Counted from the first letter of the stretch, positions 1-6,951 are shown. The stretch: 7,604 bases of DNA from Opitutaceae bacterium (GCA_031254955.1 JAIRTK010000560.1:1-7604), one strand, 5' to 3'. The notes: generated from the letters alone by a model not told the origin. A program made the numbers and translations.

Positions 1-132
1 GGCGCGACTCCTCGCCCCGCCTGAAGGGTGATTTTTGACTGCAAAGGCATCATATCGCTCCATGTCGATTGAGGTCGTCCTTCAAACCGCGATGTATTTC
101 AAAAATCCGGCGCCACAGAGCCATCCACCTTC
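1..132. other. Upstream region of the operon, mostly non-coding
   Basis: No complete gene fits here. In one + frame (starting at base 3) there is an open run of eleven codons ending in TGA at 36-38, reading RDSSPRLKGDF. Its codons mostly end in G or C, so it could be the last residues of a gene upstream of the window, but it is far too short to be sure. The other two + frames stop at 22-24 and 29-31. From about 39 to 132 I see only leader-type sequence with a weak promoter candidate. No clear operator palindrome is present. Confidence 0.4.
69..98 (+). promoter_or_regulatory. Weak sigma70-type promoter candidate for the operon
   Basis: TTGAGG at 69-74 matches four of six -35 positions. TGTATT at 93-98 matches four of six -10 positions, with an 18-nt spacer. 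Transcription would start near 105 and leave a leader of about 28 nt before the symporter start. Matches of this quality occur often by chance, so this is only the best candidate in the short upstream stretch. A TTGACT at 35-40 has no acceptable -10 at the right distance. Confidence 0.2.
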
Positions 133-1572
133 ATGAAGAATAAACTAAAGCAGTTGTTCCGTTCCAAAGTTCCCGTGAAAGACCGCGTGCCGTTCTGGCA
201 AAAGATGGCCTACGGGCTTGGCGGGCCGGTCGAGGGCACCGCGGTCTGGATTCCGCAGACCAACCTGCTTCCGGTTTTTAATATCGGGCTGGGCATGAAT
301 CCGGCGATGATCTCGTTCGTGCTCATGATCTGGCGCGCGTGGGACGGCGTGGCCGACCTGCTCATGGGGCAGATGTCGGACAACGCGCGCACGCGCTGGG
401 GCCGGCGCAAGCCGTTTATTGTCGTCGGCGCGATTCTCACGGGGCTGGTGCTGCCCATCATGTGGTGGGCGCCGCGAGGCATGGCGGACTGGCAGACATG
501 CGCATGGCTGCTTGGCAGCGGGATTTTATTTTATACATGCTTCGCGCTTTGGGCGATGCCTTATTACAGCCTGCATCTGGAAATGACGCCGGACTATGAC
601 GAGCGCACGAATATCACCGCTTATCGCGCGATGTCGCAAATGGCGCTGAATCTGCTGGCCGGCGGCATTCTGGCCTGGGCCGCGCTCCCCATGTTCAGCA
701 CGCACGCGGACGGAAGTCCCGATCTGGCCAACGGCATGCGATATGTGAGCATTGTGCTTGCCGTGATAACGATTGCGCTCGGCGTGCTGCCAGGCCTTTT
801 TGTCAAGGAGCGGTTTTACGCGGAAACCCGGCGCCAGCCCAAGCAAAAGCTGCTTCCCGGCCTGAAGCTCACGCTGACCACGAGGCCGTTTCTCGCCTTG
901 ATTGCCATCGTGGTGACAAAATTAATGAGCTATGCGCTCGTCGGCTCGCTGATTTTTTATCTCAACGCCTATTATGTATGCCGCGGCGACATCGCGCAGG
1001 CCGCGAAAATTGAATGGCTTCGGCAGGCCGTGCTCGTCGGGCCGAACTTGCTGGGCATCCCCTTGTGCACATGGCTGGCCACGCGCTTTGGCAAGCACAC
1101 GCTGTTATATATAATCGCGATCTCGGGCATGCTGCACTATCTCTCCGTTTATATATTCTTCACGCCGGAGCATCCCTGGCTGCTTGTGGTGTCGTTTCTG
1201 TTTCTCGGCCCGATCGGCTCCGGCATCTGGCTCATCGCGCCCGCCATGCAGGCGGATATCGTGGATTATGACGAGTGGAAAAACGGAGTGAGGCGCGAGG
1301 GCAGTTTCGCCGCGGTGTTTTCTTGGACGTGCAAAATGACCAACACCATTGCCGTGGCCTTGGGCGGCCTGCTGCTGGTGTGGACGGGATATAAGATTGA
1401 ATACGGTTCGCAACAGCCGGAGGCGGTGCTCTCAAACCTGAAGACTGCGTATATCTGGATTCCGATAGGATTGCTTCTGCTGAATCTGTTTTTTATAAGC
1501 AAATATTCGCTCACAAGAAAACGCATGGCCGGGATTCGGCGCGACCTGGAGGCGCGTCGCGGCGCGCTTTGA
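133..1572 (+). CDS. GPH-family (MelB-like) sugar:cation symporter
   Basis: This 479-residue inner-membrane protein is a major facilitator of the glycoside-pentoside-hexuronide:cation symporter group, with a length and about twelve hydrophobic segments usual for that family. Residues 71-94 carry the family signature: D71 and D75 correspond to the acidic cation-binding pair of MelB (D55/D59), followed by SDNARTRWGRRKP (82-94) in the cytoplasmic loop. A second signature, PDYDERTNITAYR (153-165), follows helix IV. A third, ADIVDYDEWKNGVRREG (374-390), lies in the C-terminal half. The N-terminus is basic and cytoplasmic, and the tail is Arg/Lys-rich. The ATG at 133 has no Shine-Dalgarno, but the next in-frame Met (25) would remove the N-terminal lead-in. 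It is first in a four-gene block, and the phosphorylase follows after 4 nt, so cellobiose or another beta-glucoside is the likely cargo. The family and fold are clear; the substrate is inferred from the neighbour. Confidence 0.93.
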   Translation: MKNKLKQLFRSKVPVKDRVPFWQKMAYGLGGPVEGTAVWIPQTNLLPVFNIGLGMNPAMISFVLMIWRAWDGVADLLMGQMSDNARTRWGRRKPFIVVGAILTGLVLPIMWWAPRGMADWQTCAWLLGSGILFYTCFALWAMPYYSLHLEMTPDYDERTNITAYRAMSQMALNLLAGGILAWAALPMFSTHADGSPDLANGMRYVSIVLAVITIALGVLPGLFVKERFYAETRRQPKQKLLPGLKLTLTTRPFLALIAIVVTKLMSYALVGSLIFYLNAYYVCRGDIAQAAKIEWLRQAVLVGPNLLGIPLCTWLATRFGKHTLLYIIAISGMLHYLSVYIFFTPEHPWLLVVSFLFLGPIGSGIWLIAPAMQADIVDYDEWKNGVRREGSFAAVFSWTCKMTNTIAVALGGLLLVWTGYKIEYGSQQPEAVLSNLKTAYIWIPIGLLLLNLFFISKYSLTRKRMAGIRRDLEARRGAL

Positions 1573-1576
1573 TACG

Positions 1577-4081
1577 ATGAACTCTTACGGACATTTCGAC
1601 GACACGGCGCGCGAGTATGTGATCACGCGGCCGGACACGCCGCTGCCGTGGCTCAATTACCTCGGGCAGGATGATTTCTTCGGCCTGTGCACCAACACCG
1701 GCGGCGGCTACTCGTTCTGGCGCGACGCGAAGCTGCGCCGGCTCACGCGTTATCGTTATAATAACATCCCGATGGATGTCGGCGGACGTTATCTCTACAT
1801 CCGCGACGCGGCCTCGGGCGACGTGTGGAACCCAGGCTGGAAGCCGGTCAAGGCGCCGCTTGACCGCTACGAATGCCGCCACGGCGTCGGCTACACGCGC
1901 ATCACCGGCGCGCGCGGCGGAATCGAAACCGCGCTGCTCTTTTTTGTGCCTCCCGGCGAAACCCTCGAAATCTGGCGCGCCACGATCCGCAACACCTCCT
2001 CGGCGCCGCGCGCGCTCCGGTTGTTTTCCTTCGTCGAGTTCTGCCTGTTCGAGGCGCTCAACGACATGACCAACTACCAGCGCACCTACTCGATCGGCGA
2101 GGTCGAGGTCGAGCCGGAGGACGGCGCGATTTATCACAAGACCGAATACCGCGAGCGCCGCGACCACTACGCGCTGTTCGGCTGCACGCATCCAATAAAG
2201 GGCTTCGACACGAGCCGCGACGCCTTCGTCGGCGTGCACAACGGCCTGCACGAACCGCGTGCCGTCCTCGACGGCAAGCCGCGCAACAGCATCGCGCACG
2301 GCTGGAATCCCGTCGGCTCGCACTTCATCGAAATCGAACTCCAGCCCGGCGAGACACGCCAGTTCGCCTTCATCCTCGCCTACGTTGACCAAGGCCCGGA
2401 CTCCCCCGAAAACCCCAAGTTCGCCGCGCCCGGCGTCATGAACAAAACCAAAGGCCGCGCGCTCATGGCCAAATACCGCGACATCGCCGCCGTGGACGCC
2501 GCCTTTGCCCGCCTCCGCGCCACCTGGGCCTCGCACCTCGCCGCCTTCCAAGTCACCGAATGCCCCGACCCGATTGCCGCGCGCATGGCCAACACCTGGA
2601 ATCAATACCAGTGCAGGGTCACTTTCAACCTCTCTCGCTCCGCCAGCATGTTCGAGACTGGCATCGGTCGCGGCATGGGATTCCGCGACAGCAACCAGGA
2701 CATCCTCGGCTTCGTGCACATGCTCCCAGGGCGCGCCCGCCGGCGCATCCTCGACATCGCCGCCACGCAACTCAGTGACGGCGCCTGCTACCACCAATAC
2801 CAGCCGCTCACCAAAAAAGGAAACGCCGAGATCGGCGGCGACTTCTACGACGACCACCTCTGGCTCGTCCTCGGCGCCTGCGCTTATATAAAAGAAACCG
2901 GCGACCGCGCCATCCTCGACGCCCCCGTCGGCTACGCCGACAAACCCGGCGGCGCCGAAAACCTCCTGCACCACCTCGAAACAAGCATCGCCTACACAAT
3001 GAAGCAACGCGGCCCGCACGGCCTTCCGCTCATCGGTCACGCCGACTGGAACGATTGCCTCAACCTCAACTGCTTCTCCACCGAACCCAACGAATCCTTC
3101 CAATGCGCCGGCGACGTGCAAGGCTCCATCGCCGAATCCGTGATGATCGCCGGCCTCTTCCTCTACGCCACCCGCGAACTCGCGGCGCTCTACCGCTGGC
3201 TCGGACGTGAAACCGACGCTGCCCGCATCGCCGCGCACCACGCCGCCATGCTCGACGCCGTCGAGACCCACGCCTGGGACGGCGAATGGTATATCCGCGC
3301 CTTCGACGCCGCCGGCAACCCTGTCGGCTCCAAAACCTGCGACGAGGGAAAAATCTTCATCGAAAGCCAGGCCTGGTGCGTGCTCGGCGGCGCCGGAGCC
3401 GCCAACGGACGCGCCCGCCAGGCGCTCGAAAGCGTGCACAAACACCTCTACACCCCCGGCGGCATCCTCCTCCAGCAACCCGCCTACTCAAAATACAAAC
3501 TCGAACTCGGCGAAGTCACCAGCTACCCGCCCGGCTACAAGGAAAACGCCGGCATCTTCTGTCACAACAACACCTGGATACACCTCGGCTGGTGCCAGCT
3601 TGGCGAAGGCGACCGCGCCTACGAATACTACCTGTCAATCTGCCCCGCCGCGAAGGAATCCCAAATCGAAACCTACCGTTGCGAACCCTACGTGTATGCG
3701 CAAATGATCGCCGGACGCGACGCCGCCACGCCCGGCGAGGCGAAAAACGCCTGGCTCACCGGCACCGCCGCCTGGACGTTCGTGACGCTCTCTCAAGGCA
3801 TCCTCGGCATCCGCCCCGCCTTCTCCGGCCTGCTCATCGACCCCTGCATCCCGAAAAATTGGAAAGAATATAAAGTGCGGCGCCGTTTCCGCAATGTGAT
3901 TTATAATATTACTATACAAAATCCCGGCCATGCGTGCTCAGGCGTCGCCTCCATGCGCGTAAACGGGCGTGAAATCGCTGGGAATATCATTCCCCTTCAT
4001 GAGGAGGGACCCGTGGCGGTCGAAGTGGTTCTCGGTAATGCCAAATCCGATGATGACAATCAATCAGGAGGCGCGGCATGA
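1577..4081 (+). CDS. Cellobiose phosphorylase, glycoside hydrolase family 94
   Basis: This 834-residue cytoplasmic enzyme should convert cellobiose plus phosphate into alpha-glucose 1-phosphate and glucose (EC 2.4.1.20). The layout is that of GH94: N-terminal beta-sandwich (about 10-290), helical linker, (alpha/alpha)6 barrel (about 330-755) and C-terminal beta-sheet domain. From memory of the Cellvibrio gilvus enzyme, the key residues are all present at a constant offset: R365 and D371 in GRGMGFRDSNQD, general acid D493 in ADWNDCLN, then E646, Y650, K655 and H663 in the block GEVTSYPPGYKENAGIFCHN, and T728-G729 in TGTAAW. The E/Y/K set binds the acceptor glucose and argues for cellobiose over chitobiose. 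The N-terminus (YGHFDDTAREYVITRPDTP) matches that enzyme's start, supporting the ATG at 1577. No Shine-Dalgarno lies at the right distance; GGAGG at 1548-1552 is too far, so translation is probably coupled to the symporter. Codons are much richer in C at third positions than in its neighbours. Confidence 0.95.
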   Translation: MNSYGHFDDTAREYVITRPDTPLPWLNYLGQDDFFGLCTNTGGGYSFWRDAKLRRLTRYRYNNIPMDVGGRYLYIRDAASGDVWNPGWKPVKAPLDRYECRHGVGYTRITGARGGIETALLFFVPPGETLEIWRATIRNTSSAPRALRLFSFVEFCLFEALNDMTNYQRTYSIGEVEVEPEDGAIYHKTEYRERRDHYALFGCTHPIKGFDTSRDAFVGVHNGLHEPRAVLDGKPRNSIAHGWNPVGSHFIEIELQPGETRQFAFILAYVDQGPDSPENPKFAAPGVMNKTKGRALMAKYRDIAAVDAAFARLRATWASHLAAFQVTECPDPIAARMANTWNQYQCRVTFNLSRSASMFETGIGRGMGFRDSNQDILGFVHMLPGRARRRILDIAATQLSDGACYHQYQPLTKKGNAEIGGDFYDDHLWLVLGACAYIKETGDRAILDAPVGYADKPGGAENLLHHLETSIAYTMKQRGPHGLPLIGHADWNDCLNLNCFSTEPNESFQCAGDVQGSIAESVMIAGLFLYATRELAALYRWLGRETDAARIAAHHAAMLDAVETHAWDGEWYIRAFDAAGNPVGSKTCDEGKIFIESQAWCVLGGAGAANGRARQALESVHKHLYTPGGILLQQPAYSKYKLELGEVTSYPPGYKENAGIFCHNNTWIHLGWCQLGEGDRAYEYYLSICPAAKESQIETYRCEPYVYAQMIAGRDAATPGEAKNAWLTGTAAWTFVTLSQGILGIRPAFSGLLIDPCIPKNWKEYKVRRRFRNVIYNITIQNPGHACSGVASMRVNGREIAGNIIPLHEEGPVAVEVVLGNAKSDDDNQSGGAA
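4066..4071 (+). promoter_or_regulatory. Strong Shine-Dalgarno for the UroD-like gene
   Basis: AGGAGG lies inside the last codons of the phosphorylase gene, six bases before the ATG at 4078. It fixes the start of the downstream gene, whose ATG overlaps the phosphorylase TGA (ATGA, 4078-4081). It is the only consensus ribosome-binding site I find before any gene in this window. Confidence 0.85.
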
Positions 4082-5028
4082 CTCCGCGCGAACGTTTTAA
4101 AGCCGCCCTTGAGCGCAGGCCGCTGGCCGGGCGCGTGCCGCATTTTGAATTGGTCAACTACCTCACCATGGAAATGCTCGGGCGCGTGCATCCGTTGTAT
4201 CGCGAGTATGCGCAGTGGGGGCAAATGAGCGCCGCCGAGCAAAAGCTGCACATCGACGACATGGCGGATGTTTACATACGCACCGCCGAAAAATGCGAGT
4301 GGAGCGCCATACTCGTCATGGCGCAGCCGTGGGGCTTTGAATCGCACCGGCGCCTGCTCGAAAGGGTGCGCGCCAAGTCGGGGAACCGTTATTTTCTGAT
4401 GATGCACGGCGACGCCACATTTGCCATTCCGGACGGGCAGGGCGTGTATGATTTCTCCATGCGCATCTATGACGACCCGCAGGGACTCAAGGACGAGGCC
4501 GCGCGCAACCTGGATGAAAAACTAAAGGAACAGGCAATCCTCGCCAGCGACGGGACATGCGACGGGCTGGCGCTTTGCTCGGATTATTGTTTTAACTCGG
4601 GGCCTTTTATCTCGCCCGCGCAATTCGACGAATTTATATATCCATACCTCAAGGCCGGGATCGCGGCGCAACGGAAACTCGGATTTTATGTCATAAAGCA
4701 CACCGACGGGAATATAATGCCCATCCTGGACCGGCTGGTCGCGGCGAATCCGCACGCGCTTCATTCAATCGATCCGCAGGGCGGGGTGGATATTGCGGAA
4801 GTCAAGAAATTATATGGAAGCCGGGTGTGCCTGATCGGCAATGTCGATTGCGGCCTGATGGACACCGGCACCGATGAGCAGGTCGTCGCATCGGCCCGCT
4901 ACGCGCTTCGCCACGGAATGCCGGGCGGCGGTTATATATTTTCAACCAGCAACTGTATCTACGCCGGCATGCGCCCCGCGCGGTATGAGCTGATTTTGGA
5001 TGTCTGGCGCAGGGAAGGCAACTATTAG
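4078..5028 (+). CDS. UroD-like protein (uroporphyrinogen decarboxylase / corrinoid methyltransferase fold)
   Basis: This 316-residue protein opens with TPRERFKAALERRPLAGRVP, a start typical of the uroporphyrinogen decarboxylase superfamily, which includes HemE and the methylcobamide:thiol methyltransferases MtaA and MtbA. Other family blocks are KHTDGNIMPILDRLV (207-221), HSIDPQGGVDIAEVKKLYG (229-247), LIGNVDCGLMDTGTDEQV (252-269) and PGGGYIFSTSNCIYAGM (282-298). It is not HemE: I do not see the N-terminal substrate-binding Arg/Asp motif of the decarboxylase, and it is shorter than that enzyme usually is. MtaA-type enzymes bind zinc through H-x-C...C; here the corresponding positions read H208-T-D210 and C293, so a metal site with Asp in place of the first Cys is possible. 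No signal peptide or membrane segment is visible. The gene overlaps the phosphorylase by ATGA and has a strong ribosome-binding site, so it is made with it. The reaction is unknown; a C1-transfer step on a sugar derivative is speculation. No corrinoid protein gene is present in the window. Confidence 0.85.
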   Translation: MTPRERFKAALERRPLAGRVPHFELVNYLTMEMLGRVHPLYREYAQWGQMSAAEQKLHIDDMADVYIRTAEKCEWSAILVMAQPWGFESHRRLLERVRAKSGNRYFLMMHGDATFAIPDGQGVYDFSMRIYDDPQGLKDEAARNLDEKLKEQAILASDGTCDGLALCSDYCFNSGPFISPAQFDEFIYPYLKAGIAAQRKLGFYVIKHTDGNIMPILDRLVAANPHALHSIDPQGGVDIAEVKKLYGSRVCLIGNVDCGLMDTGTDEQVVASARYALRHGMPGGGYIFSTSNCIYAGMRPARYELILDVWRREGNY

Positions 5029-5036
5029 CTATCTAC

Positions 5037-6659
5037 ATGAAAAAGAGAGTCGTTTTCAGCGGATTGCATTATTTTAATGCAACCTGGATTAAGGATGCGA
5101 ATGAACGCCTGCGGGCCGATGTGTGCGTTTACGGGGGAACCGCCGCCGGTGTCGTGGCCGCCAATAAATTGGCGCAACTGGGAAAAACCGTGGTATTGTT
5201 GCAGCCCGGGCGCCACTTGGGCGGCCTTACCAGCGGCGGCCTCGGCTGGACGGATTATGGAAAAAAGCACGTCATCGGCGGCATGGCCCGCGCGTTTTAT
5301 TGCGAAGTCGGCCATGAATACGGCAAGGATGAGGAATGGTATTTCGAACCGGGCGTTGCGGAAAAAATCATGAATCGCATGGCATCCGCCAAGGGAGTCA
5401 CGCTGCGCCTTTGCCAGTATATAGAGAATGTATGCATGCAGGGCCTCCGAATTGTCGCCGTGAAAATGCTGGGCGGATTGCAAGTCGAGGCAAAGCAGTT
5501 TATCGACGCTTCGTATGAGGGGGACCTGATGGCCAAGGCAGGCGTCACCTATGCGACCGGACGCGAGGGGAATGCCAAATATGACGAGACGCTTAACGGC
5601 GCCCAATTGCTTGCGCTCCATTGGATACACCAGTTTAACGACGTGGTTGACCCTTATATAGTCCCCGGCGATCCGGCGAGCGGCTTGCTCCCGACGATCT
5701 TGGACGAGGACATGTCGCGGCGCATCGGCGAGGGAGACCGCAGGATTCAGGCATATTGTTTCCGCGTGTGCATGACTGACGATCCGGGTCTCAAGATAGA
5801 CTGGATGAAGCCGGAAGGTTTTGATCCGGGGCAATACGAGCTGGCGACGCGTTGGTTTAATTCCAGGAAAAACACGCACAACGAGCCGCTGGTCGATGAA
5901 TACGGGACTCCGTGCGATGTCCCGTGCAAGTTTGATATTTTATCAAACAAGACTCCCGCGGGTTTTCATAAAACGGACACAAACAATCATGGCGCTGTTT
6001 CCAGTGATTTTATCGGAGAAAACAACGAATGGCCGGAAGGCGGCTATGAAACACGGGAGCGGATATTCCAGCGCCATGTGGAATACCAGGCGGGATTTTA
6101 TTGGCACGTTGCAAACTGCCCGGACATCCCATCACGCTACCGCGAAGCCTATAAACGCTGGGGGTTGCCCGCCGATGAGTTTGCGGATACAGGCCATTGG
6201 CCGCATCAATTATATATACGCGAAGCGCGCCGAATGGTGGGCGATTATGTGCTGACCGAACATGATTGCCGGCTGGCGCGAAGCGCGCCCGATCCGGTGG
6301 GCATGGGCAGTTACAATATGGATTCGCATTGCTGCTCCCGCTTTGCGCGTGTGGAAAACGGGCTGGCCCGTGTATATAACGAGGGCGAACTGGCTGTTCC
6401 GCCAGCCGGCCCGTATGGTATTTCGTATCGCTCGATTATTCCAAGGCGGGGTGAGTGCGAAAATCTGTTCGTGCCCATATGCGCATCCACATCGCACGTC
6501 GCTTATGGTTCCGTGCGCATGGAACCGGTCTTCATGGTCTTGGGGGAATCATCCGCCACCGCCGCGGCCCTCGCCATCGACAACAAATGCCCGGTGCAGG
6601 AAGTAAACTATGCAACTCTTCAAAACCGCCTGCTGGCGGATGGACAGATTATTGGATAA
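5037..6659 (+). CDS. FAD-dependent oxidoreductase, PF12831-type
   Basis: This 540-residue protein has a Rossmann FAD-binding motif near its start, VYGGTAAGVVAA (31-42), followed by LLQPGRHLGGLTSGGLGW (54-71). It also carries family blocks IDASYEGDLMAKAG (156-169), WPHQLYIREARRM (388-400), GMGSYNMDSH (422-431) and the C-terminal FAD-contacting stretch SHVAYGSVRMEPVFMVLG (486-503). These place it in the large 'FAD_oxidored' family, which is expanded in Verrucomicrobiota, Planctomycetota and Lentisphaerota and often carries an unreliable 'xanthan lyase' name. The electron acceptor and substrate are unknown to me. There is no signal peptide or twin-arginine motif, so it is probably cytoplasmic. 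A Gln (Q56) stands at the end of beta-2, where FAD Rossmann folds usually have Glu. The start at 5037 is the only in-frame ATG before the FAD motif; about 28 extra residues precede it. No Shine-Dalgarno is seen. The 8-nt gap from the UroD-like gene suggests co-transcription and a shared pathway. Confidence 0.9.
   Translation: MKKRVVFSGLHYFNATWIKDANERLRADVCVYGGTAAGVVAANKLAQLGKTVVLLQPGRHLGGLTSGGLGWTDYGKKHVIGGMARAFYCEVGHEYGKDEEWYFEPGVAEKIMNRMASAKGVTLRLCQYIENVCMQGLRIVAVKMLGGLQVEAKQFIDASYEGDLMAKAGVTYATGREGNAKYDETLNGAQLLALHWIHQFNDVVDPYIVPGDPASGLLPTILDEDMSRRIGEGDRRIQAYCFRVCMTDDPGLKIDWMKPEGFDPGQYELATRWFNSRKNTHNEPLVDEYGTPCDVPCKFDILSNKTPAGFHKTDTNNHGAVSSDFIGENNEWPEGGYETRERIFQRHVEYQAGFYWHVANCPDIPSRYREAYKRWGLPADEFADTGHWPHQLYIREARRMVGDYVLTEHDCRLARSAPDPVGMGSYNMDSHCCSRFARVENGLARVYNEGELAVPPAGPYGISYRSIIPRRGECENLFVPICASTSHVAYGSVRMEPVFMVLGESSATAAALAIDNKCPVQEVNYATLQNRLLADGQIIG
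5064..5082 (+). repeat. Perfect 8-bp inverted repeat in the start of the oxidoreductase gene
   Basis: TTGCATTA and TAATGCAA flank a 3-nt spacer TTT, covering codons 10-16 of the oxidoreductase. In the mRNA this gives a compact hairpin about 27 nt after the start codon; as DNA it is a palindromic site of operator size. Arms of this length with a short spacer are expected about once in a window this size by chance, so a function is unproven. No second copy was seen in the window. Confidence 0.6.
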
Positions 6660-6696
6660 TCATCCGAAAACCAGAGGACGGAGTGCAAAAACCTCG

Positions 6697-6725
6697 TTGC
6701 CGCCCGCTCGCAATGCTGTTAAATT
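6697..6725 (+). promoter_or_regulatory. Weak sigma70-type promoter candidate upstream of the SGNH gene
   Basis: TTGCCG (6697-6702) and TAAATT (6720-6725) each match four of six consensus bases with a 17-nt spacer, in an AT-rich pocket of the spacer. A transcript from here would carry the whole inverted repeat in a leader of roughly 220 nt before the hydrolase start. The match is weak and could be chance. Confidence 0.2.
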
Positions 6726-6792
6726 AACTGATAATGAACATCTTGTTTTCGCCGTAATGCAAAATTCAACCCCCTTTAACGCGTGCTCGAAA

Positions 6793-6900
6793 CCGGCAGG
6801 GAGACCTCTCCGAGGCCTTCGCGACAGCGCTCTGATTTCCCCATGAAATTCAAACCATCCTCTCCGCCTGAAAGAGGCCTCGGAGAGACCACCCTGCCGG
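6793..6900. repeat. 26-bp imperfect inverted repeat with 56-nt spacer (REP- or MITE-like)
   Basis: The left arm (6793-6818) begins CCGGCAGGG and ends CTCTCCGAGGCCT. The right arm (6875-6900) is its reverse complement at 23 of 26 positions. The differences are at 6802/6891, 6804/6889 and 6805/6888. On a minus-strand transcript two of the three mismatches become G-U wobbles, leaving one U-U, so that strand folds better. The right arm can also pair with a nearer copy of CTCTCC (6860-6865). No target-site duplication or transposase is visible. A dispersed palindromic element is the likeliest explanation, and a leader structure controlling the hydrolase gene is the alternative. An arm match this long is well beyond chance. 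Confidence 0.8.
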
Positions 6901-6951
6901 CGCTGCACAACCTCAGTGACTGCAAAAACAGGATTGGCGAACAAGTCTAAT

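Larger units (their letters stand above)
6660..6951. other. Intergenic spacer between the operon and the SGNH hydrolase gene
   Basis: This is the longest stretch without a gene. Neither strand shows a protein-like reading frame: the short open frames lack family motifs and use AT-rich codons unlike the neighbours. The first third holds a weak promoter candidate (6697-6725) in AT-rich sequence. The second half holds the large inverted repeat (6793-6900). I see no intrinsic terminator directly after the oxidoreductase stop, and the large hairpin lacks a following T-run, so it does not look like one either. No tRNA-like structure was recognised. Confidence 0.7.

Noticed and set aside
36..45. TGACTGCAAA shared by the upstream region and 6917-6926, a possible common operator
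   Set aside because: Many identical 10-base pairs are expected in 7.6 kb by chance. Neither copy is palindromic, and the flanking bases do not match.
1511..3478. A 655-codon open frame on the minus strand, antisense to the phosphorylase gene
   Set aside because: It overlaps a gene with a complete active site. Its translation is low-complexity Ala/Val/Gly/Glu-rich with no family motif, as expected opposite GC-rich, C-ending codons.
4078..5028. UroD-like gene as a true hemE (uroporphyrinogen decarboxylase)
   Set aside because: The length, the apparent absence of the HemE N-terminal substrate-binding motif, the KHTDGN block and the sugar-operon context fit the non-haem branch of the superfamily.
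5025..5879. A 284-codon open frame on the minus strand opposite the oxidoreductase gene
   Set aside because: The + strand here encodes clear FAD-family motifs. The antisense product shows no recognisable domain.
6793..6900. Large inverted repeat as an intrinsic terminator of the operon
   Set aside because: It is more than 130 nt after the stop codon, has a 56-nt loop and is followed by mixed sequence without a T-run.
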